Source: Actinomycetota bacterium
GTDB lineage: Bacteria; Actinomycetota; Acidimicrobiia; Acidimicrobiales; Iamiaceae
Direction: 5' to 3'
DNA: 64,000 bases
Assembly: GCA_016185275.1 (NCBI GenBank)
Contig: JACPNX010000024.1
Coordinates: forward strand, 1 to 64,000
A program made the translations under genes and the position numbers. Below are positions 28,146-37,445 of this stretch, piece after piece. The notes below the pieces were generated by a model that was not told the origin of the DNA, made no database searches, and was given only the letters and a program-made list of their open reading frames with translations. Position 1 is the stretch's first letter. Each line of letters opens with the position of its first letter.

Positions 28146-28255
28146 CCGAGCGCCTCGCAAGCCGAGCCGGGGACCCCGACGACCACCGGGTGGTCGGGCC
28201 GGGCGGCGCGCGGGGTGTCCGCGTCGACGGCCGTCCTCCGTTGGATGCGGGCCAT
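28142..28255 (-). CDS. Putative 37-residue protein coupled to mogA
   Basis: A short frame of 37 codons starts MARIQRRTAVDADTPRAARP and ends with SACEALG. The ATG has AGGAGAGG 8 nt upstream (28264-28271), the best ribosome-binding site in this neighbourhood, and its TGA overlaps the mogA GTG as GTGA, as for bona fide genes in this window. It has no recognisable domain, is basic at the N-terminus and contains a single cysteine. It may be a coupling leader or a real small protein; homologues would decide. Confidence 0.45.
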   Translation of the reverse strand: MARIQRRTAVDADTPRAARPDHPVVVGVPGSACEALG

Positions 28256-28286
28256 GCGATGTTCCTCTCCTACGACCGGCGGCGGC

Positions 28287-29528
28287 CTACCCGGCGGATC
28301 CGCCGGCGAACCCGCCGGGGCGCCGGCGCCACGCGAACACGCACATGCCGTCCGTGGCGGCGTCGTGCGGAAGAAGCCTGGCACCGGTCCCGAGGGGCCG
28401 CCACGGAGCGGGGGGCGGCGCCCCGGGCACGAGGTCGCCACGGCCGCTGGCGAACGCCTCCGCGACACCGACGGACTCTGCGTCGGTGAGCGTGCAGACC
28501 GAGTACACGAGGAGCCCGCCCGGGCGTACGAGTCGGACGGCCGCGTCGAGCAGTCGCCGCTGGATGCCGACCAGGCGCTCGACGTCGGCCTCCTCGACGC
28601 GCCAGCGCGCGTCGGCGCGGCGGCGCAGCGCCCCGAGCCCCGAGCAGGGGGCGTCGACGAGGACCCGGTCGAAGCACGCGTCCGCGAACGGCGGCCGAGC
28701 GCCGTCCGCCACCACGACCGCCACCCGCGGCGACACACCGAGGCGATCCGCGTTGGCGCGCACCAGACCCGTCCGGGCCTGGTTGGCGTCGGCGGCCACG
28801 ACCCAGGCGCCGGTGGCCGCCATCGCCGTCGCCTTGCCTCCCGGCGCGGCGCACACGTCCAGAACCCGCTCCCCCGGCCGGGCCGCGACCGCCTCCGCGA
28901 CCCACGTCGAAGCCGGATCCTGCACGTAGCCGTCCGGCCGCTCGGTCACCGTCGCCGGCTCGTCCATGGTCTCCAGGGCGGCGCGCGCCTCGAGGGGTCC
29001 CAGGTCGGCGACCAGCCGCGCGACGATCCAGTCGGGATACGACAGGCGCGTCGCGTCGTCAGGCCACGCCAACGACCCGGCGGCCACCGCACCGGCCACC
29101 TTGCGCAGGACGGCGTTGACGAGCGTGCGGCTGCGGTCGGGCGCGGCGCCGGCGGTCGCCCCCACGGCGGCATGCGGCGGGGTGCCGAGGAAGGCGAGCT
29201 GGAAGGCACCGAGGCGCAATGCCGCCCGCGTGGGCGGATCGAGGCGGCGGTCCACGAAGCGGTCCACGAGCCAGTCGCAGGCTCGCCGCATCCGGGTCGT
29301 CCCGTAGACGAGCGCGGTGACGAAGTCGCGGTCGCGCCCGTCGAGCTCGGAATGCCGGCCCAGGACCACCGGCACGACGAGGTTGGCGTACGCGCCCTCC
29401 ACGTCGATGCGGGTGAGGGCTTCGAGGGCGACCCGCCGGGCGGCCTCCCCCGGCGCGGGCCGGGGCGACGGGCGCGCGCGCCGCGCCGGAGCCGCCTGCC
29501 GCCGCTGGCGGTCGGGATGCCCGCTCAC
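28287..29528 (-). CDS. rsmB: 16S rRNA m5C967 methyltransferase (RsmB/Sun)
   Basis: 413 residues. An N-terminal NusB-like RNA-binding domain (about 35-160) is followed by the catalytic domain with DVCAAPGGKATAM (SAM motif), VDAPCSGLG and YSVCTLTDAE, providing the two active cysteines. An Arg/Pro-rich leader of about 30 residues precedes it. GTG overlaps the fmt stop (GTGA), giving def-fmt-rsmB as one transcript. Confidence 0.95.
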   Translation of the reverse strand: MSGHPDRQRRQAAPARRARPSPRPAPGEAARRVALEALTRIDVEGAYANLVVPVVLGRHSELDGRDRDFVTALVYGTTRMRRACDWLVDRFVDRRLDPPTRAALRLGAFQLAFLGTPPHAAVGATAGAAPDRSRTLVNAVLRKVAGAVAAGSLAWPDDATRLSYPDWIVARLVADLGPLEARAALETMDEPATVTERPDGYVQDPASTWVAEAVAARPGERVLDVCAAPGGKATAMAATGAWVVAADANQARTGLVRANADRLGVSPRVAVVVADGARPPFADACFDRVLVDAPCSGLGALRRRADARWRVEEADVERLVGIQRRLLDAAVRLVRPGGLLVYSVCTLTDAESVGVAEAFASGRGDLVPGAPPPAPWRPLGTGARLLPHDAATDGMCVFAWRRRPGGFAGGSAG

Positions 29529-30442
29529 GGACCCAGCCGCCCGCCGTCGACCCAGTGCGCGCCGTTGGCCCACGCCCGCCCCCGCATGCGGGGCTTGCCC
29601 TCCGGTTGCACCTCGACGAGCTCGACCGCTTCGCCGGGGTCCGGGCCGGCCGCCACCGTCGGGCCGTCGCCCCGGGGCGGGACCGCCGTGCGCCACACCT
29701 TCAGCCGTCGCCCGGCGTGCGTCGTCCAGGCCCCACCGATCCGCACCTGCCGGTGCACCTGGAGGGCCGGCGCGGCCCAGTCGATGCGCCGCTCTTCGGG
29801 CGCGATCTTCGCGGCGTAGGTCGGGTCGCCGACCTGCGGGCGCGGTTCACCGAACCCGCGCTCCAGCGCGTCGAGCAGGAGCCGGGTCCCGAGCTCCACC
29901 AACCGGCCGCGCACCTCCTCGACCGTGTCGTCCGGGCCGATCGGCACCTCGGCCCGGGCATAGACCCCCCCGGTGTCGAGACCCTCCTCGACGGCCATCA
30001 GGCAGACCCCGGTCCGCTGGTCACCCGCCAGGATGGCGCGCTCGACCGGCGCCGCGCCCCGCCATCGTGGCAGGAGCGAGAAGTGCAGGTTCACCATCGG
30101 AACCGCGGCGAGGAGGTGCGGCTTGATGATGCGCCCGAAGGCCACGACGACGGCGAGGTCCACTCCCGCGTCGAGGAGGTCGTCGGGTCGATCCGAGACC
30201 GGGATGCCGAGGTCTCGCGCCGCCGCCTTCACCGGGCTCGCGACGAGCGCGCCACCCCGGCCGCGCCGAGCGTCGCCCCTGGACACGGCCAGGACCACGT
30301 CATGGCCGGCCTCGCGCAGAGCGCGCAGCACGGGCACCGCCAGCGGCGGCGTGCCGAGGAACGCCAGGCGCTCAGGGCGCTCCGGTGGTCGGGGCGGGCC
30401 CGCGCCGGACCCGGGCGGTCCAGGCGGCGACGCTGCGGGCAC
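29525..30442 (-). CDS. fmt: Methionyl-tRNA formyltransferase
   Basis: 305 residues. It formylates initiator Met-tRNA. VAFGRIIKP, the formyl-transfer site HFSLLPRWRGAAPVERAI and MAVEEGLDTGGVY are intact, followed by the C-terminal OB-like tRNA domain. GTG at 30442 is chosen for normal length; a CTG overlapping the def stop (CTGA) is an alternative. An unusual Pro/Gly-rich stretch of about 25 residues precedes the Rossmann core. Confidence 0.94.
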   Translation of the reverse strand: MPAASPPGPPGSGAGPPRPPERPERLAFLGTPPLAVPVLRALREAGHDVVLAVSRGDARRGRGGALVASPVKAAARDLGIPVSDRPDDLLDAGVDLAVVVAFGRIIKPHLLAAVPMVNLHFSLLPRWRGAAPVERAILAGDQRTGVCLMAVEEGLDTGGVYARAEVPIGPDDTVEEVRGRLVELGTRLLLDALERGFGEPRPQVGDPTYAAKIAPEERRIDWAAPALQVHRQVRIGGAWTTHAGRRLKVWRTAVPPRGDGPTVAAGPDPGEAVELVEVQPEGKPRMRGRAWANGAHWVDGGRLGP

Positions 30443-30456
30443 GGCGGAGCCGGCGC

Positions 30457-30999
30457 TCAGTGCAGCGACAGCCCCCGGGCTGCCTTCGCCGGTGCCGCCT
30501 CCTGGCGCCCCAGCATGAGCTCGCGGACGGCCCGCCGGGCAGCTTTGCGGGAGTCCTCGTCGAGGCGCTCCAGCAGGAGGACGCCGTCGAGGTGGTCCAG
30601 CTCGTGCTGGAACACCCGGGCCTCGTACTCGCTGGCCTCGATGGAGACCTCGTTGCCGTCGAGGTCGAGTCCGACGAGGTGGATGTCGCGGGGGCGCAGG
30701 ATCTCCCACGACAGGCCGGGCACCGACAGGCACCCCTCCTCGAAGGCCCACTCACCGGACGCCTCGCGGATCTCGGGGTTGATCAACGTCCGCGCGCCCT
30801 GACCGTCACCGGTGTCGTACACGAACAAGCGCTTCTGCACACCGACCTGCGGTGCGGCCAGGCCCACGCCGGGTGCCTCGTACATGGTGGCCGCCATGTC
30901 CTCGGCCAGCCGGGCGAGCCGGCCGTCGATGTCGGTGATCTCCTCGGCTCGCTGCCGGAGCACGGGGTCGCCGACGATCCGGATCTCGTAGGGGGCCAT
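30457..30999 (-). CDS. def: Peptide deformylase
   Basis: 180 residues. The three motifs GVGLAAPQVG (44-53), EEGCLSVPG (C90 metal ligand) and QHELDHLDG (H132 and H136 with catalytic glutamate) are complete. The ATG at 30999 is preceded by GGAG and, 8 nt away, by TACCCT. It is divergent from the methyltransferase gene, with 25 bp between start codons. Confidence 0.96.
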   Translation of the reverse strand: MAPYEIRIVGDPVLRQRAEEITDIDGRLARLAEDMAATMYEAPGVGLAAPQVGVQKRLFVYDTGDGQGARTLINPEIREASGEWAFEEGCLSVPGLSWEILRPRDIHLVGLDLDGNEVSIEASEYEARVFQHELDHLDGVLLLERLDEDSRKAARRAVRELMLGRQEAAPAKAARGLSLH

Positions 31000-31007
31000 G
31001 GCGCTCC

Positions 31008-31017
31008 AGGGTACCGT
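31008..31017. promoter_or_regulatory. Overlapping divergent -10 elements (def / methyltransferase)
   Basis: AGGGTACCGT contains TACCCT on the minus strand (31008-31013; 8 nt before def) and TACCGT on the plus strand (31012-31017; 7 nt before the methyltransferase ATG). Both messages would begin at or next to their start codons. Confidence 0.4.
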
Positions 31018-31024
31018 CGCCTCC

Positions 31025-31726
31025 ATGCCGTCCGGACGAGGTGCCGAGCCGGAACGGGACGGGGCCCGGACCCGGGGCGAGCACTACTTCGCCGCGTCGC
31101 CGGCGGCGTCGCACCGCGCCCGCGAGGTCGTGCTCACCCTCGACGGCGTCGCACAGCCCATCGTCCTGGGCACCGATCGCAGCGTCTTTTCGCCCGGCGC
31201 CGTCGACGAGGGCACCCGCTTCCTGCTCGAGCGGGGCACGCGTCCCGACCCGTCGGTGACGACGCTGGCCGACGTCGGCTGCGGCTACGGCCCGATCGCC
31301 ATCGCGCTCGCGCACTGGGCCCCCACCGCCGAGGTGTGGGCGGTGGACGTGAACGAGCGGGCGCGCCAGCTGTGCCGCGACAACGCCGCCCGCGCCGGGG
31401 TCGGCGACCGCGTGCGGGTCGTCGCGCCCGACGACGTCCCGGGCGACCTGCGGGTGGACGAGCTCTGGTCGAACCCGCCGATCCGGGTCGGCAAGGAGGC
31501 GCTCCACGACCTGCTCGTCACCTGGCTCCGCCGGCTACCCGACCGAGGTGCGGCCCACCTGGTGGTCCACAAGCACCTCGGCAGCGACTCGCTGGCCCGC
31601 TGGCTCGCCGAGCACGGTTGGGCGGTGGATCGCCGCCGGTCGCGCCGCGGCTACCGCCTGCTCGATGTGCGCGCCGCCGACCGGTCGGGAAGCTCCCCGC
31701 CGGTGGATCGCGCGCAATCCCGGTGA
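31025..31726 (+). CDS. Class I SAM methyltransferase, RsmC-like
   Basis: 233 residues. SAM motif DVGCGYGPIAIALA (83-96), acidic VWAVDVNERA and the NPPY-type SNPPIR (149-154) indicate N-methylation of a base, as in RsmC/RlmG-like rRNA guanine methyltransferases. VVHKHLGSDSL near the C-terminus fits. Substrate assignment is inference. ATG at 31025; an upstream ATG at 30998 would overlap def and is rejected. Confidence 0.85.
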   Translation: MPSGRGAEPERDGARTRGEHYFAASPAASHRAREVVLTLDGVAQPIVLGTDRSVFSPGAVDEGTRFLLERGTRPDPSVTTLADVGCGYGPIAIALAHWAPTAEVWAVDVNERARQLCRDNAARAGVGDRVRVVAPDDVPGDLRVDELWSNPPIRVGKEALHDLLVTWLRRLPDRGAAHLVVHKHLGSDSLARWLAEHGWAVDRRRSRRGYRLLDVRAADRSGSSPPVDRAQSR

Positions 31727-31752
31727 CCGAGCGGTCCAGGCGCTCCTAGGTT
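31723..31752 (+). promoter_or_regulatory. phzF promoter
   Basis: GTGACC (31723-31728), 18-nt spacer, TAGGTT (31747-31752), then 6 nt to the ATG at 31759. This predicts a leaderless mRNA. Confidence 0.45.
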
Positions 31753-31758
31753 CGTCCG

Positions 31759-32697
31759 ATGGCGCCGCGGATCACGATCGTCGACGCGTTCACCGACCGC
31801 CCGTTCGCCGGCAACCCCGCCGCCGTGTGCGTCCTCGAACGGCCCGCGCCCGAGCCGTGGATGCAGGCAGTCGCGGCCGAGCTGAACCTGTCCGAGACGG
31901 CCTTCGTCGTGCTCGGCACAGGCGACGAGGCCGATCTGCGCTGGTTCACGCCGACCGTGGAGGTGGACCTCTGCGGCCATGCCACGCTGGCCGCGACGCA
32001 CGTGCTCGCTCGAGCGACGCGTTTCCACACGCGCTCCGGGCTGCTGAGGGGAAGGCCGGTGCCGGGTGGCGTCGAGATCGACCTGCCCGCCAATTCCCCC
32101 ACGCCGGCCACCGTCCCGCCGTCGGCCTGGGCCGGCGCGCTGGGCGTCGCCCCTGCACGCGTGCTCGGCGTGTGGTCGGCCGAGGGAGGCTGGGCGCTCG
32201 TCGAGCTCGCATCCGCGGCCGACGTGGGCGCATGCGCGCCCGACCAGGCCGCGATCGTCGCGCTCGGAGGCTCGGTCATCGTCGTGGCCGACCGGTGCGC
32301 GACGACCGGCGCCACCAGTGCGCCGGCCACGGCGCCGGACACGGGCACGGGCAGGGACACGGCCACGGACACGCCGGCCGGCGTATCCGAGGGTCCCGGC
32401 CTGGCCGCGCTGGGGGGCTCTGCCGGTCGGGTCGACTCCGTGTGCCGGGTGTTCGTGCCGGGGTCGGGCATCGCGGAAGATCCCGTCACCGGAGCGGCTC
32501 ACTGCGCCATCGCGCCATGGCTCGCCGCCCGGACCGGGCGCACGTCCTTCGTCGGCGAGCAGGCGTCGGCGCGCGGGGGTCGGGTCGTGATGCGCGTCCA
32601 GGGTGATCGGGTCGTCCTCCGGGGCGCCGCCGTCACGGTCCTCACGGGCGCTCTGACGGCGGAGCCCGGCCGGCACGCGGGCGGCGGCACGCGGTAG
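31759..32697 (+). CDS. PhzF family isomerase/epimerase-like protein
   Basis: 312 residues with the PhzF two-domain barrel. DAFTDRPFAGNPAAVCVL (9-26) with the glutamate of ELNLSETAFV (E46, the catalytic acid in PhzF) and the C-terminal EDPVTGAAHCAI are conserved. A Thr/Asp/Ala-rich insertion sits near 190-215. PhzF homologues isomerise diverse small molecules, and the substrate is unknown; no phenazine genes occur here. It converges on priA with 19 bp between. Confidence 0.88.
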   Translation: MAPRITIVDAFTDRPFAGNPAAVCVLERPAPEPWMQAVAAELNLSETAFVVLGTGDEADLRWFTPTVEVDLCGHATLAATHVLARATRFHTRSGLLRGRPVPGGVEIDLPANSPTPATVPPSAWAGALGVAPARVLGVWSAEGGWALVELASAADVGACAPDQAAIVALGGSVIVVADRCATTGATSAPATAPDTGTGRDTATDTPAGVSEGPGLAALGGSAGRVDSVCRVFVPGSGIAEDPVTGAAHCAIAPWLAARTGRTSFVGEQASARGGRVVMRVQGDRVVLRGAAVTVLTGALTAEPGRHAGGGTR

Positions 32698-32716
32698 CGG
32701 CGGCCTGCTCCCCATC

Positions 32717-34620
32717 TCAGATGCGGAGGGGATCCACTTCGATGCGGAGGCGGCCGGGCGGGCGGGTGACGGCGGCCAGCGCGTCGCACAGCGTGCGGTG
32801 GTCGGCCGCCCGGACGCGCCATGCATCGCCGGCCGGGCCCTGGACCTCGACACCGAGCGGGGTGCCGAGAGCGGCCACGAACGCGGGCGCCGCGGCGCCG
32901 GACACCACCGCCATAGCCGACGCCGGCGGCATGCGCAGCGCGGCCCGCACCGGACCCTCGGCCCGCACCACCCGGCCGGGATCCGCGTGCACGGCGGCCT
33001 GCACGGCCGGGTGCGTGGGCAGGCGGGTCTGGACGAGCAGCCGGCCGGCCCTGCTGCCGTCGCGGCGGCCCCGCACCAGCCGCGCCCCCGGGCCAGCAGC
33101 GCGAACGCCTGCTCTCCGGCCCGGTAGCGCAGGGCGGCCAGCTCCTGATCGAGATCGAGGAACGCGACCACCGCAGCCGACGCGACCTGGTGCAGCGCCG
33201 CCTCGGTCCCGACCACGACGCGCTCGCCGCCAACGGGCCGGCCCGCGGTCGCCGCAGTGATCTCACCGACGGGTTCCCCGGCCAGTGCCTCGATCTCCTC
33301 GCGCACCCGGCTGACGCCGGCCCGCAGGTTCTTCATGCGGCTGCCCCCGCAGCCCAGGCACACGACCGGCCGATCGGCACCGCAGCGGCCACACACGAGG
33401 CGGCCGGCGTCGGGTTGGGAGACGGCCGCCTCGCAGGCGGCGCAGCGGGCCAGCTCCCCACAGGCCGCGCAGGCCAGCAGGCGTGAGCGGCCCGTCCGGT
33501 TCACGACGCACACCACCCGACCCTCGGCGCGCAGGGCCCGCACGAAGGCGTCCGAGTAGAGGCCCGCGGCGACCGGGTCCTCGTCGCGCCGGTCGACCAC
33601 CTCCACCATCGGCCAGGCGGCCCGCTCGTGGGCACGGCTGGCCGCGACGAGCGGGCCCCATGCAAGCGCCTCCAGCGTGGGACACGGGGACACGAGCGTG
33701 CAGTGCGCGCCCGCCCTCGCCGCCCGCTCCACGGCGACGTCCCGCGCGTGCCAGGTCGGCGACTGCTCGGACTGCAGGCCCTCGTCGTGCTCGTCGAGCA
33801 CCACCACGTGCCGCAGGTTCGCCACCGGTGCCCACGCCGCCGAGCGAGCGCCCACGACGTGCGCCCAGGCGGCCCCCGCAGCCCACTCCCCGGCCACGAC
33901 CGCCGGCGGCAGGTCGGCCGACATCGAGGCGATCGCGAAGCCCTCGCGCCGGAGGCGGGCCGCGAGGCGCTGCGCCTCGCCGACGCCGGGGCACACCACC
34001 AGCGCCCAACCGCCGTGGGCCTCGGCGCGCGCCACGGCGGCGCGCACCACGCCGTACCGGTCCGCGGCCGGACCCAGGCGCAGGACGGCCCGGTCGCGGC
34101 CGAGCGCATCCGCGACGGCGTCGCCGGTCGCCTCCGGCGACCCGGGCGCGGCCGGCGACCCGAGCGACCCGAGCGACCCGGTCGCGTCCGGCGACCCGAG
34201 CGACCCGGGCGACCCGGGCGACCCGGGGGACGCGGGCGACGCGGGCGGCGCGGGCGGCGCGGGCGGCGGCGGCAGCCGGCGCACCGCCGCAGGAGGCGAC
34301 GCTGTCCGGAGGAACGACGCAGCCCGGCCCGCCCACCGCCACGCGGCCCAGCCGGCGAGCGCCAGCACGTCGGCCGGAGGACCGTGACCGGTCACCTTGG
34401 CGATGGGGCGCGGCTCGACACCGGGAGGAGGCTCGACGCCGACCTCCACCACCCAGCCGCCCACCCGGCGACCGTGGAGGTCGATGCGCACCATCGTGCC
34501 GGCGCGCACGTGGTCCCGGAGCGGCTCCGGGACCACGTAGTCGAACCGCTTGTCGATGGCGGGCACATCCGGGAGGACCCGGACGACCAGCGGTGCCGGC
34601 TCGGGGCCGGCCGCCGTCAC
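32717..34620 (-). pseudogene. priA: Primosomal protein PriA-like, frameshifted
   Basis: An actinobacterial PriA homologue that would have 634 residues after one repair. The N-terminal DNA-binding domain (VRVLPDVPAIDKRFDYVVPE), a helicase-like core, the zinc module (CAACGELARCAACEAAV, CGRCGADRP, CLGCGG) and the C-terminal LLVQTRLPTHPAV region are recognisable. Walker A (GxTGSGKT) is absent, as in other actinobacterial PriA. One base is missing in the run of five C at 33085-33089: reading changes frame between ALLARG and RLVRGRRDG. This may be a real mutation or a homopolymer sequencing error. Residues about 120-170 are a Gly-Ser-Pro repeat. GTG overlaps the metK stop. Confidence 0.88.
34138..34271 (-). 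repeat. 9-bp minisatellite inside priA
   Basis: Tandem CGACCCGAG / CGACCCGGG units, degenerating into CGCGGGCGG-type words. On the coding strand they give repeated GSP/GSL/GSA tripeptides between the PriA DNA-binding domain and the helicase-like core. The unit length is a multiple of three, so copy-number change keeps the frame. Confidence 0.8.
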
Positions 34621-35810
34621 AGCCCCAGCTGCGACGTGAGGGCGTCCACCCGGTCGGTGTGCTCCCACGTGAACTCGGGCTCGTCGCGACCGAAGTGGCC
34701 GTAGGCGGCCGTCTTGGCGAAGATCGGCCGGCGCAGGTCGAGGTCCCGGGCGATGGCGGCCGGGCGGAGGTCGAACACCTCGCGCACCGCCTTCTCGATG
34801 GCCTCGGGGGCGACGTGCTCGGTCCCGAACGTGTCGATCAGGATCGACAGGGGGTGGGCGACGCCGATGGCGTAGGCGACCTGCACCTCGCAGCGGTCGG
34901 CCGCGCCGGCGGCGACGACGTTCTTGGCCACCCAGCGGGCCGCGTAGGCGGCCGAGCGGTCCACCTTCGACGGGTCCTTGCCGGAGAACGCACCGCCGCC
35001 GTGGCGGGCCCAGCCGCCGTAGGTGTCGACGATGATCTTGCGCCCGGTCAGGCCGCAGTCGGCGTGCGGGCCGCCGAGCTCGAAGACACCGGTCGGGTTC
35101 ACGAACAGCTCGAAGTCGTCGTCGGCGAACGCCGCGGGGATCACCGGGCGCACGACGTGCTCCAGGAGCTCGGGCTTGATCTGCGTGTCGCGGTCGACGC
35201 CGGGGTTGTGCTGCGTGGAGATGAGCACGGTACGCAGCCCGACCGGCTTGCCGTCCTCGTAGTCGATGGTGACCTGGGTCTTGCCGTCGGGACGCAGCCA
35301 CGGGATGATCCCCGCCTTGCGCACCTCGGCCAGGCGTTCGGCCAGCTTGTGGGCCAGCCAGATCGGCGTGGGCATGAGGCCCGACGTCTCGTTGCACGCG
35401 TAGCCGAACATCATCCCCTGGTCGCCGGCGCCCTGGCTGTTGAGGATGTCCTCCCCGCTCGAGCCGGCGCGCGTCTCCTCCGAGTGCGTCACACCGGCGT
35501 CGATGTCCGGCGACTGCGGGTCGATCGACACGATCACGCCGCAGGTGTGCCCGTCGATGCCGTACGCCGCGTTGTCGTAGCCGATGCCGACGATGGTCTC
35601 CCGGACGATCTTCGGGATCTCCACGTAGCCCTTCGTGGTGATCTCCCCGGCGACCATCGCGAGGCCGGGGGTCACCATCGTCTCGCACGCCACCCGGGCA
35701 TGGGGGTCCTCGCGCAGGATGGCGTCGAGGATCGAATCGGAGATCTGGTCGGCCATCTTGTCGGGATGACCCTCGGTCACTGACTCCGAGGTGAAGGTGA
35801 AGCGGCTCAC
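34617..35810 (-). CDS. metK: S-adenosylmethionine synthetase
   Basis: 397 residues. N-terminal [17 protein letters not shown], the signature [12 protein letters not shown] and [20 protein letters not shown] are intact, so ATP and methionine sites are complete. GTG at 35810 has TAGGAG 7 nt upstream, overlapping the coaBC stop region. Only 9 bp precede it, so there is no room for a SAM riboswitch; expression depends on rpoZ-coaBC. Confidence 0.98.
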   Translation of the reverse strand: MSRFTFTSESVTEGHPDKMADQISDSILDAILREDPHARVACETMVTPGLAMVAGEITTKGYVEIPKIVRETIVGIGYDNAAYGIDGHTCGVIVSIDPQSPDIDAGVTHSEETRAGSSGEDILNSQGAGDQGMMFGYACNETSGLMPTPIWLAHKLAERLAEVRKAGIIPWLRPDGKTQVTIDYEDGKPVGLRTVLISTQHNPGVDRDTQIKPELLEHVVRPVIPAAFADDDFELFVNPTGVFELGGPHADCGLTGRKIIVDTYGGWARHGGGAFSGKDPSKVDRSAAYAARWVAKNVVAAGAADRCEVQVAYAIGVAHPLSILIDTFGTEHVAPEAIEKAVREVFDLRPAAIARDLDLRRPIFAKTAAYGHFGRDEPEFTWEHTDRVDALTSQLGL

Positions 35811-35819
35811 GGACTGCTC

Positions 35820-37070
35820 CTAGGTTGCCGTTGGTTCAGGTTCGGTCTCGTGCAGGGGCTTGGCCGGCGCCGCGCCGGCGGCCCGGCGGTGCTCGGCCAC
35901 GGCGTCGAGCACGGTGCGGGCGACGGTGCGCTTGTCGACCAGCGCACCATCATGCTCGACGCCGCGGTGCGACACGATCACCACGCGGTTGGTGTCGTGC
36001 CCGAAGCCCGCGCCGGGCTCGGACACGTCGTTGGCCACGACGAGGTCCGCGCCCTTGCCGGCGAGCTTGCCGGCGGCGTGGGCCACGACGTCGCTCGTCT
36101 CGGCGGCGAACCCGACCAGCGTCTGCCCGGCGCGCTTGCGCCGGCCCAGCTCGCTCAGGATGTCGGGCGTGGGCTCGAGATCGACGAGCGGCACGCCGTC
36201 GGCCTTCTTGAGCTTGTGGCCGGCCGGCGCCTTGGGCCGGAAGTCGGCCACGGCCGCGGCCATGATGACCACGTCGGCGCCGTCGGCGCGCGCCAGCACG
36301 GCCGCCTCCATCTCCGCCGCGGTCTCGACATCGATCCGCTCGACGCCCGGCGCGCTGGCCCGGTCGGCGGCGGTGACGAGCACGACGCCAGCACCCCGGG
36401 CGGCCGCCTCGTCCGCGATGGCGTGGCCCTGCTTGCCGGAGGACCGGTTGCCGAGGAAGCGCACCGGGTCGATGGGCTCGCGGGTTCCGCCGGCGGTGAC
36501 GAGCACGGTGAGGCCGGCCAGATCGCGCCCGGGCCCGCGCAGCGCGGCCTCGGCGGCCGCTACGATCGCCGCGGGTTCGGCGAGGCGGCCGGCGCCGATG
36601 TCGCCTCCCGCGAGACGCCCTTCCCCGGGGGCCACCACGTGCACGCCCCGCTCACGCAGCACCGCCAGGTTGTCCCGCACGGCGGGGTGCTCCCACATCT
36701 CCGTGTGCATCGCCGGGGCCACCACGACCGGCGCCCGCGTGGCGATCAACGTGGCCGTGAGCAGGTCGTCGGAGTAGCCCATGCGGTAGGCGGCGAGCAG
36801 CCGGGCGGTGGCCGGCGCCACGACGATCAGATCGGCGGTCCGGCCGAGGCGGGTGTGCGGGATGGGGTCGGCGTCGTCGAACAGCGACGTCTTGGCCGGC
36901 TCGGAGGCGAGCGCCGAGAAGGTCGTCGCGCCGACGAAGCGGGTGGCGCCCTCGGTGAGCACGGGCACGACGTGCGCGCCGGCGTCGACCAGGCGGCGGC
37001 ACACCTCGACCGCCTTGTAGGCGGCGATCCCCCCGGTCACGCCGAGGACGATCCTTCGGCCGGCGAGCAC
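35820..37070 (-). CDS. coaBC: Bifunctional phosphopantothenoylcysteine decarboxylase / synthetase
   Basis: 416 residues. The N-terminal CoaC flavoprotein half begins GVTGGIAAYK and has the PAMHTEMW segment; the CoaB half (from about 185) begins VTAGGTREPIDPVRFLGNRS and holds AAAVADFRPK and KKADG. It makes 4'-phosphopantetheine for coenzyme A from pantothenate phosphate. GTG at 37070 lies 27 bp after rpoZ. A Pro/Glu-rich tail ends the protein. Confidence 0.96.
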   Translation of the reverse strand: MLAGRRIVLGVTGGIAAYKAVEVCRRLVDAGAHVVPVLTEGATRFVGATTFSALASEPAKTSLFDDADPIPHTRLGRTADLIVVAPATARLLAAYRMGYSDDLLTATLIATRAPVVVAPAMHTEMWEHPAVRDNLAVLRERGVHVVAPGEGRLAGGDIGAGRLAEPAAIVAAAEAALRGPGRDLAGLTVLVTAGGTREPIDPVRFLGNRSSGKQGHAIADEAAARGAGVVLVTAADRASAPGVERIDVETAAEMEAAVLARADGADVVIMAAAVADFRPKAPAGHKLKKADGVPLVDLEPTPDILSELGRRKRAGQTLVGFAAETSDVVAHAAGKLAGKGADLVVANDVSEPGAGFGHDTNRVVIVSHRGVEHDGALVDKRTVARTVLDAVAEHRRAAGAAPAKPLHETEPEPTAT

Positions 37071-37097
37071 CGCTGACCCGGGGCCGCGCTGCGCCGG

Positions 37098-37409
37098 CTA
37101 CTCGGCTCCCGGCGCTCCGGCGTCGGCGTCGGCGGCGTCGGCGTCGGCACCGCCGTCCTCGGGTGAATCGACGGGGACGATCTTGTCGGCCGCGATCTCC
37201 TCGAAGGCGATCGACAGCGGCTTGCGGGCCACGGAGCTGACCTGCGGGGGCACGATGGTGCCGAGACCGTCGCCGAGCTGGCCGTAGTACGAGTTGATCT
37301 GGCGGGCCCGCTTGGCTCCGAGCGTCACCAGGCGGAACTTCGAGCCGTCGACGCGGCCGATGAGCTCCTCGATGCGGGGCTCGATCATCGTGTCGTGCTG
37401 CTCGGCCAT
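37098..37409 (-). CDS. rpoZ: RNA polymerase omega subunit
   Basis: 103 residues. MIEPRIEELIGRVDGSKFRL, VTLGAKRARQINSYYGQLGD and the KPLSIAFEEIAADKI segment match the actinobacterial omega that clamps beta-prime. The last 20 residues are an Asp/Ala tail. ATG at 37409 has GGAG upstream and a good -10 at 37446-37451. Confidence 0.95.
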   Translation of the reverse strand: MAEQHDTMIEPRIEELIGRVDGSKFRLVTLGAKRARQINSYYGQLGDGLGTIVPPQVSSVARKPLSIAFEEIAADKIVPVDSPEDGGADADAADADAGAPGAE

Positions 37410-37445
37410 GCGCGCCGCTCCAGTGCTGGTCCCAGGGGGAAGCGC

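Noticed and set aside
31651-32716. Continuation of the first priA frame beyond the frameshift, antisense to the PhzF gene
   Set aside because: After 33090 the frame loses all similarity to PriA, while another frame carries the conserved C-terminus; the extension is an artefact of the missing base.
35811-35819. SAM riboswitch upstream of metK
   Set aside because: Only 9 bp separate coaBC and metK, so there is no space.
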